This document shows, one piece after another, positions 1 through 10,083 of a DNA stretch of 64,000 nucleotides. The notes beneath the pieces were generated by a model. It was not told where the DNA came from. It made no database searches and saw only the letters and a program-made list of their open reading frames with translations. Source of the DNA: Microbacterium commune (GTDB lineage: Bacteria; Actinomycetota; Actinomycetes; Actinomycetales; Microbacteriaceae); the NCBI RefSeq assembly GCF_014836945.1, contig NZ_JACSPX010000002.1, positions 88,353-152,352 on the forward strand, in the 5' to 3' direction. Position 1 is the stretch's first letter. Every line of letters starts with the position of its first letter. The translations under genes and the position numbers were made by a program.

Positions 1-2
1 CG

Positions 3-425
3 GCGTGCGGCCTCTGGGACAGCGGACACGGAGCCGGTCTGAATCCCGCCCAGGTGGTGATCGTCGGCGGACGCGACATCGACCCCGACGAGCGGATGCT
101 GCTCGATCAGCACGGAGTCATCGTGCTGTCACCGGACGAGAGCTCACCAGAGCGGATCGCCGAGATCGTGGCCGGTCGGGACGTCTGGATCCACGTCGAC
201 TGGGACGTGCTGGAGCCCGGCTACATCCCGGCCGCCTACCGGGTGGATGCCGGACTGCTGCCGCATCAGATCGACGCGATCTTCGCCGCGCTCGACCCCG
301 CGCGGGTGCTCGGCGTGGAGCTGGCGGAATTCGAGGACGGCGATCAGGGCATCCCGTCGCACCTCAGCGTCGAACTGATCCTGGAGACGTTCCAGGCGCT
401 GCGTCTCGGCGTCCCGCGCGGCTGA
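3..425 (+). CDS. Arginase/agmatinase-family hydrolase, 3' part only
   Basis: This is the C-terminal end of a ureohydrolase-fold protein. The reading frame is open from the left edge of the window, so the true start lies outside it. The diagnostic feature is the metal-ligand segment HVDWDVLEPG (around position 200), which matches the second Asp-x-Asp manganese motif of arginases and agmatinases. It is followed by the usual alternating helix and strand pattern and a late ELAEFE strand. The first metal motif is not in the window, so arginase, agmatinase and formimidoylglutamase cannot be told apart. The stop is 8 bases before the end of the convergent MFS gene. Confidence 0.8.
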   Translation, partial: ACGLWDSGHGAGLNPAQVVIVGGRDIDPDERMLLDQHGVIVLSPDESSPERIAEIVAGRDVWIHVDWDVLEPGYIPAAYRVDAGLLPHQIDAIFAALDPARVLGVELAEFEDGDQGIPSHLSVELILETFQALRLGVPRG

Positions 426-433
426 CGCCCGGG

Positions 434-1762
434 TCAGCGACGCCCTCCACGCTCGGGGTCGAGCCCCATCCGGATGCGGGTGCTCTTGCGCTCGCGGATG
501 ATGAACGACGCCCCGAGCAGCCAGAGCGGGATCTGGGTCGCGAACGCCCAGCGGAACGCCTCGAGCGAATAGGTGTCCGGCGTGCCGGCGCCCTGCAGGT
601 CGAGCATGAGGCCGATGAAGAAGATCGCGATGAGTGCCGCGAGGAATCCGCCGGAGTTGGTCACACCGGTGGCGGTGCTGAGCCGGTGGGCGGGGTTGTG
701 CGTGCGGGCGTGGTCGAACGCGATCATGGATGCCGGTCCGCCGGCGGCCAGGCACACCACGAGCACGATGAGCAGCCAGATCGGTGCCGGTCCCTGCCAG
801 AGGATTACCGTGCTCCACGCGACCACCTGGACGAGGATGCTCGGCAGCACGAGGGCGAGCGAGCGTCGGGTCGGGATGCGTCGCGACAGCATGCCGAGCA
901 CCGGGCTCAGGGCCATGCTGACGAGCACGTTCACCGACAGGATGCCGGCGGCGCCTGCGGGGGAGAGCCCCTGCCCTGCGGTGAGGAAGGGCATGCCCCA
1001 CAGCAGCAGGAAGGCGGTGCTGGCGAACGGGGTGGTGAAGTGCGACCAGAACGCCAGTCGGGTGCCGGGATGCGCCCAGGCGGCGCGGATGCCGACGCCG
1101 GTGTCGATCGCCGAGGTGATCACCTGAACCACGCCCGTCTCGGTGTTGACCGTGACGTCCGCGCTGCGCTCGGGTGGGTGGTTGCGCACGAGCATCCAGA
1201 CGAGGATGGCGAAGAGCAGACCGAGCCCGGCGACGCTGCCGAAAGTGATGGTCCAGTTCGTCGAGTGCAGCAGCGCGGCCAGCGGCGTGAGCGCGATGAG
1301 CTGGCCGGTCTGGCCGACGAGGCCCGTCAGCTGTCCCATCACGGGTCCGCGCTGGGCGGGGAACCACGTGGCGACGAGGCGCAGCACAGCGGGAAACACC
1401 GCCGCGTCTCCGGCGCCCAGCAGCACGCGCGCGATCAGAGCGATGCCGATGCTCGGGGACACCGCCATCACGAACTGCCCGAGGGCCATGAGCAGCATCC
1501 CGATCACCATGATCGGACGCGACCCGTACCGATCGAGCAGCACCCCGATGGGTATCTGCAGGCCGCCGTACACGGCGAGCTGCACGACCGCGAAGAGCGA
1601 GAGCGTCGCCGCGTCGGCCTGGAAGCGCTCGGCGGCGTCGACGCCCACCGCGCTGAGCGAGCTGCGGTTGGTGATCGCCAGGACGTATGCGGCAACGGCC
1701 ACACCCCACACCAGCCAGCCTCTCCAGCCGGGAGTCGCGCGGGGGAGGGGAGTATGGCTCAC
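434..1762 (-). CDS. MFS transporter
   Basis: A 442-residue integral membrane protein with about twelve hydrophobic segments, the normal size and layout of a major facilitator superfamily permease. The loop after the second helix holds GVLLDRYGSRP, the classic MFS loop 2-3 signature (G-x-x-x-D-R-x-G-x-R). The start is a GTG at 1762 with little sign of a Shine-Dalgarno sequence. The gene is divergent from the Ser/Thr kinase, with 122 bases between them that must hold both promoters. The substrate cannot be read from the sequence. The family includes organic anion and sugar-phosphate carriers, but I would not choose between them. Confidence 0.9.
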   Translation of the reverse strand: MSHTPLPRATPGWRGWLVWGVAVAAYVLAITNRSSLSAVGVDAAERFQADAATLSLFAVVQLAVYGGLQIPIGVLLDRYGSRPIMVIGMLLMALGQFVMAVSPSIGIALIARVLLGAGDAAVFPAVLRLVATWFPAQRGPVMGQLTGLVGQTGQLIALTPLAALLHSTNWTITFGSVAGLGLLFAILVWMLVRNHPPERSADVTVNTETGVVQVITSAIDTGVGIRAAWAHPGTRLAFWSHFTTPFASTAFLLLWGMPFLTAGQGLSPAGAAGILSVNVLVSMALSPVLGMLSRRIPTRRSLALVLPSILVQVVAWSTVILWQGPAPIWLLIVLVVCLAAGGPASMIAFDHARTHNPAHRLSTATGVTNSGGFLAALIAIFFIGLMLDLQGAGTPDTYSLEAFRWAFATQIPLWLLGASFIIRERKSTRIRMGLDPERGGRR

Positions 1763-1884
1763 CCGTCAAGGCTAGTCCTGGCGAGCGGGTGACACGACGC
1801 AGCTGTCAAGGCCATCAGCCCGCCGCTCCCGTCGACCTAGAGTGGTGTCGTCGCCGGGCACCGGACAGGCGACGGGAGGACTCG

Positions 1885-3372
1885 ATGACCAACGATGATT
1901 CGCTGCCCACGTCGGGCATGCTCGACGCGCGGTACGAGATCCTCGAATGCGTCGGCCAGGGCGGCATGGCACGGGTGTACCGCGCAAAGGACACGCTTCT
2001 CGGACGGGTCGTGGCGATCAAGCTGCTTCGCGGCGAGCTCGACGGCGACGACGCGTCGGCCGGGCGTGCGCGGGGAGAGATGACCGCACTCGCGTCGCTC
2101 AACCACCCCGCGCTCGTCACGCTCTACGACGCGCAGCTGCAGCCGGGGCGACCGGAATACCTGGTCATGGAGTTCGTCGACGGACCGACGCTCGCCGCCC
2201 GCATCGCCCAGGGGCCCCTCGCCCCCTCGGATGTCGCCGCGCTCACGGCCGACCTCGCTGAGGCACTGCACGTCGTGCACAGCGCGGGTATCGTGCACCG
2301 CGACATCAAGCCGTCGAACGTGCTGCTCTCCGACGCCGCGTTCCCCGCCAGCCGCTCGGGTGCGAAGCTCGCCGATTTCGGCATCGCCGCCCTGGTCGAC
2401 GCGGCGCGCCTCACCTCGCCGGGGATCGTGATCGGCACCGCGGCTTACATCGCCCCCGAGCAGCTGCACGGGGCGATGCCCGCGCCTGCAGCTGACATCT
2501 ACTCGCTGGGGCTGGTGATGCTCGAGGCGCTGACCGGCCGTCGCGCGTTCCCCCAGTCGGAGGGCATCGGCGCGGCGATGGCGAGACTGACGTCAGCGCC
2601 GGACGTGCCGGTCGAGTTCGGGCCGGCGTGGTCGAGCCTGCTGACCGCGATGACCGCCACCGACCCGGGCGAGCGGCCGAGCGCGTCGGACGTGTTCGAC
2701 GCGGCATCGGCTCTCGCCGCCGCTCCCGCGTCGCCGCCGCGACCGACGGTACCGGCCGCCGTCGCCGCGGCCGCGCTGGCGGCAGGTGCGGTGCCGTCGG
2801 CGGGTGCCGAGGCTCAGACAGCCGCGATGACCGCTCCGACCCGCCTGCTCGCGGCGGAGACCGGGGCGCCTCCCGCCACCCCGGTGCCGCCGCCGGCGTC
2901 CGGCGAGGCAGACGCTGCCGCCCCGGGTGCCAGGGGCCGCCGACTCGGCGTCGTCGCAGCGGCAGCCGCGGTGACGGCTGCCGCTGCCGTCGTCGCCGGG
3001 GTGTGGATGACGGGTGGCGCCGCACCCGAGCCTGCGTCGACCAACCCGGCGGATACCCGGTCGTCCGCTCCGGCGACGCCGCCCGTGCCCGCGAGCACGC
3101 CCGACCAGGACGCCGAGCCGCAGCCCGACCAGGGCGCGAATTCAGATCGCAAGGCGCAGGAGAAGGCGGCGAAGGAGGCCGAGAAGGCCGCGGAAGAGCA
3201 GCGGAAGGCCGCAGAGAAGGCGGCCGAGGAGCAGCGCAAGGCTGCCGAGAAGGCCGCGAAGGACGCCGAGAAGGCACAGGAGGAAGCGGAGAAGGCGAAG
3301 GAGGATGCGGAGGATACGACGCAAGACGTCGAGGATACGACGGAGCAGCCGTCGCCCTCGCCTACCGCGTGA
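1885..3372 (+). CDS. Membrane-anchored serine/threonine protein kinase with Lys/Glu/Ala-rich extracellular tail
   Basis: A 495-residue Hanks-type kinase. The kinase domain (about residues 17-275) has every catalytic element: glycine loop GQGGMA, VAIK lysine (46), HRDIKPSN (138-145), DFG (164-166) and APE (190-192). An Ala/Pro-rich linker leads to one membrane helix at about 354-376. The outer part is not the PASTA array typical of PknB. Residues 422-480 are a charged Lys/Glu/Ala repeat with the unit AEEQRKAAEKA twice in tandem, predicted to be helical or coiled-coil, followed by a short Pro/Ser tail. The ATG at 1885 has GGGAGGA four bases upstream; longer in-frame starts lack such a site. The ligand and targets are unknown. 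Confidence 0.93.
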   Translation: MTNDDSLPTSGMLDARYEILECVGQGGMARVYRAKDTLLGRVVAIKLLRGELDGDDASAGRARGEMTALASLNHPALVTLYDAQLQPGRPEYLVMEFVDGPTLAARIAQGPLAPSDVAALTADLAEALHVVHSAGIVHRDIKPSNVLLSDAAFPASRSGAKLADFGIAALVDAARLTSPGIVIGTAAYIAPEQLHGAMPAPAADIYSLGLVMLEALTGRRAFPQSEGIGAAMARLTSAPDVPVEFGPAWSSLLTAMTATDPGERPSASDVFDAASALAAAPASPPRPTVPAAVAAAALAAGAVPSAGAEAQTAAMTAPTRLLAAETGAPPATPVPPPASGEADAAAPGARGRRLGVVAAAAAVTAAAAVVAGVWMTGGAAPEPASTNPADTRSSAPATPPVPASTPDQDAEPQPDQGANSDRKAQEKAAKEAEKAAEEQRKAAEKAAEEQRKAAEKAAKDAEKAQEEAEKAKEDAEDTTQDVEDTTEQPSPSPTA

Positions 3373-3398
3373 CGAGCAGAAGCGCGTAGCTTCTCGTC
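3371..3398 (+). other. Hairpin filling the gap before the epimerase start
   Basis: The arms GACGA plus GAAGC (3371-3375, 3379-3383) pair with GCTTC plus TCGTC (3389-3398), with a 3-base bulge and a 5-base loop. The hairpin begins at the kinase stop and ends directly before the ATG at 3399, where a ribosome binding site would lie. No T-run follows, so it is not a standard terminator. A translational or processing role is only a guess. Confidence 0.35.
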
Positions 3399-4373
3399 AT
3401 GAGAATCCTCGTCATCGGAGGCAGCGGCCACATCGGCTCCTACCTCGTTCCCCGTCTCGTCCGCGCCGGTCACCAGGTGGTGTCGATGAGCAGAGGCCAG
3501 GCCGGCCCCTACACCGACGGCCCGGAATGGGGTGAGGTGATCCCGGTCGCCGTCGACAGGGGAGCGGCGGAAGCCGACGGGTCGTTCGGACGAACGGTGC
3601 TCGCCCAGCGCGCCGACGTCGTCATCGATCTGATCTGCTTCACCGAAGAATCGGCGGCAGCTCTCGTCACCGCACTCCGGGGCGGCGTCGACCACCTGCT
3701 GCACTGCGGGTCCGTGTGGAGGTACGGCGCGAGCCGCAAGCTGCCGATCACAGAGGATTCGGCGTGCACCGATGAGCCGCACGATGAGTACGGCATCCAC
3801 AAGGCGCGGATCGCCGATCTGCTGAAGCGGGAGAACGGGAACGGGGGACTGATCACCACCTCGATCCACCCTGGCCACATCGTGGGGCCCGGCTGGCATC
3901 CGATCGGCCCGGTCGGCAACGTGGACGAGACGCTGTGGACGGCGCTGTCATCGGGCCGGACGATCGACGTGCCCGGCAGCGGCACCGAGACGCTGCATCA
4001 CGTGCATGCCGACGACGTCGCGCAGGCCTTCGAGCGAGCTGTCGCGAACCGGGACGCAGCCGCGGGGGAGGACTTCAACATCGTCGCGCCGACCGCGTTG
4101 AACGTCCGCGGATACATCCAGATCGCCTCGGGCTGGTTCGGGCACGCCTCGGCGCTGCGCAGCGTGAGCTGGGATCGCTTCCGCGAGCTGACGACGCCCG
4201 AGCACGCGGACGTCAGTCGGAGTCACCTGGAGCGCAGTCAGGTGTTCAGCATCGAGAAGGCGAGGGCGCGTCTCGGCTACGAGCCGCGCTACGAGCCGGA
4301 AGCAGCGATCCTGGAGTCGGTGCGCTGGCTCATCGAACAGAACCGGCTGCCCGTGCGGGCACCGTTGCGCTGA
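3399..4373 (+). CDS. NAD(P)-dependent epimerase/dehydratase (extended SDR)
   Basis: A 324-residue Rossmann-fold enzyme. The N-terminus MRILVIGGSGHIGSYL carries the G-x-x-G-x-x-G nucleotide-binding loop, and YGIHK gives the Tyr-x-x-x-Lys catalytic pair of extended short-chain dehydrogenases. Conserved blocks such as SIHPGHIVGPG and the HVHADDVAQAF stretch are typical of NAD-dependent epimerase/dehydratases acting on nucleotide sugars or related compounds. It starts 26 bases after the kinase stop with no clear Shine-Dalgarno site, so the two may share a transcript. The substrate cannot be assigned. Confidence 0.87.
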   Translation: MRILVIGGSGHIGSYLVPRLVRAGHQVVSMSRGQAGPYTDGPEWGEVIPVAVDRGAAEADGSFGRTVLAQRADVVIDLICFTEESAAALVTALRGGVDHLLHCGSVWRYGASRKLPITEDSACTDEPHDEYGIHKARIADLLKRENGNGGLITTSIHPGHIVGPGWHPIGPVGNVDETLWTALSSGRTIDVPGSGTETLHHVHADDVAQAFERAVANRDAAAGEDFNIVAPTALNVRGYIQIASGWFGHASALRSVSWDRFRELTTPEHADVSRSHLERSQVFSIEKARARLGYEPRYEPEAAILESVRWLIEQNRLPVRAPLR

Positions 4374-4421
4374 CCCGCAAGCCCGGTACGCCGCACCTCT
4401 CTGCGGGACTACTCTCAGATC

Positions 4422-6005
4422 ATGAAGGGGCACTCGCATCCAATCATCGCGCTGCGGCGCGTGCGCATCCTGCCGCGCTGGATACGGCACATCGACGCGC
4501 GGGCGGCGCATGCGGTGAATCGCCAACGCCACCTGCCCGCAATCGACCGCAGGCTCGCACGCCTGTCGCATCGCGCGGATCGCAGTCGCCTCTGGTTCGA
4601 GATCGCGGCTGCGCTCTACCTGCTCGGGGGCAAGCCGCGCCGAGGTGCCGTTCGCGGGATCGCATCGCTGATCGTCGGCAGTGCGCTGGCGAACCTCGTC
4701 GGCAAGCGGATCTTCGGCGGTGATCGGCCGCTGCTCAAGGACGTGCCGGTGCCTCGCCGGCTGAAGCGGACACCCACTTCCGGCTCGTTCCCGTCGGGGC
4801 ATTCATCGTCGGCGGCGGCTTTCGTCACGGGTGTCGCCCTCGAATCGGGCCGCTCCGGTGCGGTGCTCGCGCCGCTCGGCGCCGCCGTCGCTTACTCGCG
4901 TCTGCACACGGGGGCGCACTGGCTGTCGGACGTGATCGGGGGAGCGGCGCTGGGCTCCGCCGTCGCCGTCGTCGGGCGGGTGCTCGTGCCGGCACCTGCT
5001 CGGTCTGAACCCGCGCATCTCGGCCCGACGATCGACCTGCCGTCACTGCCCGAGGGCGACGGCGCGCTGATCTTCGTGAACGTCGCATCCGGCATCGATC
5101 CGCTGCGCCCGGAGCCGCGTGACTTCATCTCCCGCGAGCTTCCTCGCGCACACATCCACGTTCTCGAGGAGGGCGAGCGCATCTCGAACCTCGTGCGCGA
5201 TGCTCTGACGGGGACGAACCCGCCCCGGGTCATCGGTGTCTGGGGCGGCGACGGCACGGTCGCCTCCGCGGCCGACGCGGCTCGCCGTGCCGGCCTTCCG
5301 CTGCTGATCTTCCCGGGCGGGACGTTCAACCACTTCGCGCGCACGGCCGGCGCGGAGACGATCGACGCCGCCGTGCAGGCAGTGCGTGACGGTGCGGGGC
5401 GGCGCGTCGATGTCGCCGAGCTGATCATCGACGACGAGCCGCCGGTGACCGTGATGAACGTGGCCTCGGTCGGGGTGTATCCCGGTTTCGTCGCGGAGCG
5501 CGAGGAGATGGAAGGGGCGCTGGGCAAGCCCGTGGCGGCGCTGATCGCCGCGGTGCGGGTGCTGGCACGGGCGCACACGCTGCACGTGCGCGTCGACGGG
5601 CGCGCAGCGCGGGTGTGGTCGATCGCGGTGGCCGCGGGGCAGAACTCGTCGGCGTCGATGGTGCCGCTCCAGCGTCGCCGCCTCGACGACGGTGTTCTCG
5701 ACGTCCGGGTGCTGCACGCGCGGGGTCGGATGCCGCGGCTGCGCGGACTCGTCGCACTGGCGTTCGGGGTGAAGGCATCCGCTCTTCTCGACCGGGTGCC
5801 TGGGCGTGCTGCCCTCGCGACGATCGAGGCGTTCACCGCCGAGCAGGTGCGGATCGAGGCACGATCGTCGACCGGCGAGGCGGTGAACGTGGCGCATGAC
5901 GGTGAGGTGTCCGTGCTCGAACAGGGCAGCACGGTGGCGACGGTGCGCATCGTTCCCGGTGGACTAAACGTCTACGGCGCTCCCGCGTCGAGCGTGAGTG
6001 CGTAG
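4422..6005 (+). CDS. Fused PAP2 phosphatase / diacylglycerol-kinase-family lipid kinase
   Basis: A 527-residue protein joining two lipid-phosphate domains. Residues about 60-190 are a PAP2 acid phosphatase with all three signature blocks: K95-to-RP103 (KRIFGGDRP), PSGH (124-127) and SRLHTGAHWLSD (159-170). From about residue 213 a DAGK catalytic domain follows, with the GGDGT nucleotide loop at 275-279 and a PGGTFNHFAR segment. This bifunctional arrangement is known in actinobacteria, but the two activities are formally opposed, phosphate removal against ATP-dependent lipid phosphorylation. It probably acts at the inner membrane face in phospholipid or polyprenol-phosphate turnover; the substrate is unproven. 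It is convergent with the UvrA-like gene. Confidence 0.88.
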   Translation: MKGHSHPIIALRRVRILPRWIRHIDARAAHAVNRQRHLPAIDRRLARLSHRADRSRLWFEIAAALYLLGGKPRRGAVRGIASLIVGSALANLVGKRIFGGDRPLLKDVPVPRRLKRTPTSGSFPSGHSSSAAAFVTGVALESGRSGAVLAPLGAAVAYSRLHTGAHWLSDVIGGAALGSAVAVVGRVLVPAPARSEPAHLGPTIDLPSLPEGDGALIFVNVASGIDPLRPEPRDFISRELPRAHIHVLEEGERISNLVRDALTGTNPPRVIGVWGGDGTVASAADAARRAGLPLLIFPGGTFNHFARTAGAETIDAAVQAVRDGAGRRVDVAELIIDDEPPVTVMNVASVGVYPGFVAEREEMEGALGKPVAALIAAVRVLARAHTLHVRVDGRAARVWSIAVAAGQNSSASMVPLQRRRLDDGVLDVRVLHARGRMPRLRGLVALAFGVKASALLDRVPGRAALATIEAFTAEQVRIEARSSTGEAVNVAHDGEVSVLEQGSTVATVRIVPGGLNVYGAPASSVSA

Positions 6006-6048
6006 GGGTCTCGGACAGCGGGAGAGCGGCCGAATCAGATGTTCTGAC

Positions 6049-6062
6049 ATAATGTGCATTAT
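6049..6062. repeat. AT-rich 14-bp palindrome between convergent genes
   Basis: ATAATG-TG-CATTAT is a near-perfect palindrome (6-base arms, 2-base centre) in a locally AT-rich patch of a very GC-rich genome. It lies in the 106-base gap between the ends of the PAP2/DAGK gene and the UvrA-like gene. It could be a protein-binding site or a weak termination structure. Nothing in the sequence decides this. Confidence 0.4.
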
Positions 6063-6111
6063 CGGTTATTCCGTGCGAACGCCCCAGCAGCGTCGATGCG
6101 GCCCGGCGGGC

Positions 6112-8463
<2,352 letters not shown>

Positions 8464-8509
8464 GGTGCTTCCTTCGTCGGATGGGATCGGATGCCGGGCG
8501 GCGAACGCG

Positions 8510-8926
8510 TCAGGCGACGGCCTGGTTGATACGCACGAAGTTACCGGCTGGGTCACGGAATGCGCAGTCGCGCACGCCGTACGGCTGATCGATCGGCTCC
8601 TGCACGACGTCCGCGCCCTTCGCCTCGATCTCCGCGAAGGCGGCGTCGACGTCGTCGGCGGTGAGCACGATGCCGGCGTAGCTTCCCTTCGCCATGAGCT
8701 CGAGGATCGTCCGACGCTCGTCATCGCTGATGCCCGGGTCGACCGCGGGAGGGGTGAGCACGATCGACGTGTCGGGCTGACCGGCCGGCCCTACCGTGAT
8801 CCACCGCATGTCCTCGTATCCCACGTCCTTGCGGACCTCGAAACCGAGCACGTCGCGATAGAAGGCGAGGGATGCCTCCGGATCGATGTGCGGGAGGAAG
8901 CTGACGCTGATGGTGATGCTGTTCAT
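8510..8926 (-). CDS. VOC (glyoxalase/bleomycin-resistance fold) protein
   Basis: A 138-residue vicinal-oxygen-chelate protein built of two beta-alpha-beta-beta-beta modules. Recognisable elements are the LAFYRDVLGFEV segment of the first module and the C-terminal FRDPAGNFVRINQ, where family members usually place a metal-ligand Glu or His. Members include glyoxalases, dioxygenases and drug-sequestering proteins. The start at 8926 begins right at the first beta strand. It sits 10 bases after the AraC-type regulator and 46 bases before the UvrA-like ATPase, all on one strand. A role in dealing with a toxic small molecule is plausible, but inferred from context only. Confidence 0.87.
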   Translation of the reverse strand: MNSITISVSFLPHIDPEASLAFYRDVLGFEVRKDVGYEDMRWITVGPAGQPDTSIVLTPPAVDPGISDDERRTILELMAKGSYAGIVLTADDVDAAFAEIEAKGADVVQEPIDQPYGVRDCAFRDPAGNFVRINQAVA

Positions 8927-8936
8927 GACCTCGACG

Positions 8937-9377
8937 CTACTCACGCCCGTGCGACGCCGCTTCTCGATTCCTGATCGGTCTGGTCGCCTGCTTCTCGATC
9001 CACGACGGGATGCCGGGGCCGAGCCCTGGCTCGCGTCGGTAGGCGCTCGGTGAGAGGCCGACGAGTTCGCTGAAGCGGGTGCTGAACGTGCCGAGCGACG
9101 AGAAGCCGACGGCGAAGCAGGCATCCGTCACACTCACGTCACCGCGGCGCAGCAGCGCCATGGCCCGCTCGATGCGTCGCGTCATGAGATACGAATACGG
9201 TGATTCGCCGAACACCTGGCGGAACCGCCGGCTGAGATGACCGGCGGACATGTGCTCTCCGCGTGCCAGCGTCTCGACGTCCAGTGGGCGAGCGTACTCG
9301 CGATCGATCCGATCGCGCACCCGCCGCAGTCTGATCAGTTCGGCGAGTCGGTACTCGTCCTCCACATCGTGTGCCAC
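8937..9377 (-). CDS. AraC-family DNA-binding regulator, HTH domain only
   Basis: A protein of about 146 residues that is almost entirely the AraC double helix-turn-helix domain. The first HTH lies near LDVETLARGEHMSAGHLSRR. The second contains DACFAVGFSSLGTFSTRF and the closing GLSPSAYRR, which match the AraC consensus. There is no N-terminal sensor domain, as in the MarA/SoxS-like minimal regulators. The GTG at 9377 is chosen because the helical DNA-binding domain begins just after it; a GTG at 9365 is possible. It leads the run AraC-VOC-UvrA-like and is divergent from the HdeD-like gene across 60 bases, so it may control both. Confidence 0.8.
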   Translation of the reverse strand: MAHDVEDEYRLAELIRLRRVRDRIDREYARPLDVETLARGEHMSAGHLSRRFRQVFGESPYSYLMTRRIERAMALLRRGDVSVTDACFAVGFSSLGTFSTRFSELVGLSPSAYRREPGLGPGIPSWIEKQATRPIRNREAASHGRE

Positions 9378-9437
9378 ATCCCGATCCTGGCATCCGATAG
9401 CGTGTGCGCGAAGGGCCCGTCGTACGAAAGGACCACC

Positions 9438-10022
9438 ATGGACACGTTCCGCTTCACCGAGCCGGGTTTCCTGCGCTCCGTCCGTCTCTTTCTCGCCATC
9501 GCCGGTGCGATCACGCTCATCGCCGGGATCGTGCTGCTCATCTGGCCCGCGAAGTCGGCGGTGATCGTCACCGGCATCTTCGCGAGCTACCTCATCATCG
9601 GCGGGCTGGTATATCTCGGTCTCGCCGTGTTCTCGGGCAGAGGGGGCGGCTGGGTGCGCGCCGGGCACGTCGTCCTGGGTCTGCTGTACGTGGTCACCGG
9701 CGTCGTCGCCTTCGCCAACCTCAGCGCCGCGACGGTCACGCTCGCGATCATCGTGGCGATCTTCATCGGCGTGAGCTGGATCGCCGACGGAGTCGTGGCC
9801 CTGAGCCTCATGGGCCACGATGCGTCGAGGGCATGGACGCTGCTGTACGCCCTGCTCGGCATCGTCGCGGGCATCGCCGTGCTGCTCTCGCCGCTCTACG
9901 CCGCGACGGTGCTCTGGCTGATCCTCGGGGTCTCCCTGGTCGCGCTGGGCGTCGTGCAGCTAGTGCGGGCATTCACCCTCACACAGGCCGAGGCCGTGCA
10001 GACGCCGGACGTGCTCATCTGA
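9438..10022 (+). CDS. HdeD/DUF308-family membrane protein
   Basis: A 194-residue protein with about six hydrophobic helices in the three-repeat pattern of the HdeD/DUF308 family (for example LAIAGAITLIAGIVLLIWP, a repeated G-I-x-x-L motif). HdeD of Escherichia coli is linked to acid stress, but the biochemical activity of the family is unknown. The ATG at 9438 is preceded by GAAAGGA. A strong stem-loop lies directly after the gene. It is divergent from the AraC-type regulator, which may control it. Confidence 0.82.
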   Translation: MDTFRFTEPGFLRSVRLFLAIAGAITLIAGIVLLIWPAKSAVIVTGIFASYLIIGGLVYLGLAVFSGRGGGWVRAGHVVLGLLYVVTGVVAFANLSAATVTLAIIVAIFIGVSWIADGVVALSLMGHDASRAWTLLYALLGIVAGIAVLLSPLYAATVLWLILGVSLVALGVVQLVRAFTLTQAEAVQTPDVLI

Positions 10023-10036
10023 GCCGAACCCGCGAC

Positions 10037-10076
10037 GCGAAGAGGGAGGCCACCGACGGATGGCCTCCCTCTTCGC
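10037..10076. terminator. Bidirectional terminator stem-loop
   Basis: A perfect 16-bp stem (10037-10052 with 10061-10076, core GAAGAGGGAGGCCA) with an 8-base loop. It sits between the convergent ends of the HdeD-like gene and the SDR gene. The stem can serve as a Rho-independent type terminator in both directions, although T-runs are short, as is common in actinobacteria. Confidence 0.75.
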
Positions 10077-10083
10077 CGGAGCG

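Noticed and set aside
5..1792. Long plus-strand open frame of 595 codons
   Set aside because: Antisense to the MFS transporter; its translation is low-complexity Arg/Gly/Glu-rich, typical of high-GC shadow frames.
3148..3324. CRISPR-like tandem repeats
   Set aside because: The repeats code for the charged tail of the Ser/Thr kinase; no spacers and no cas genes.
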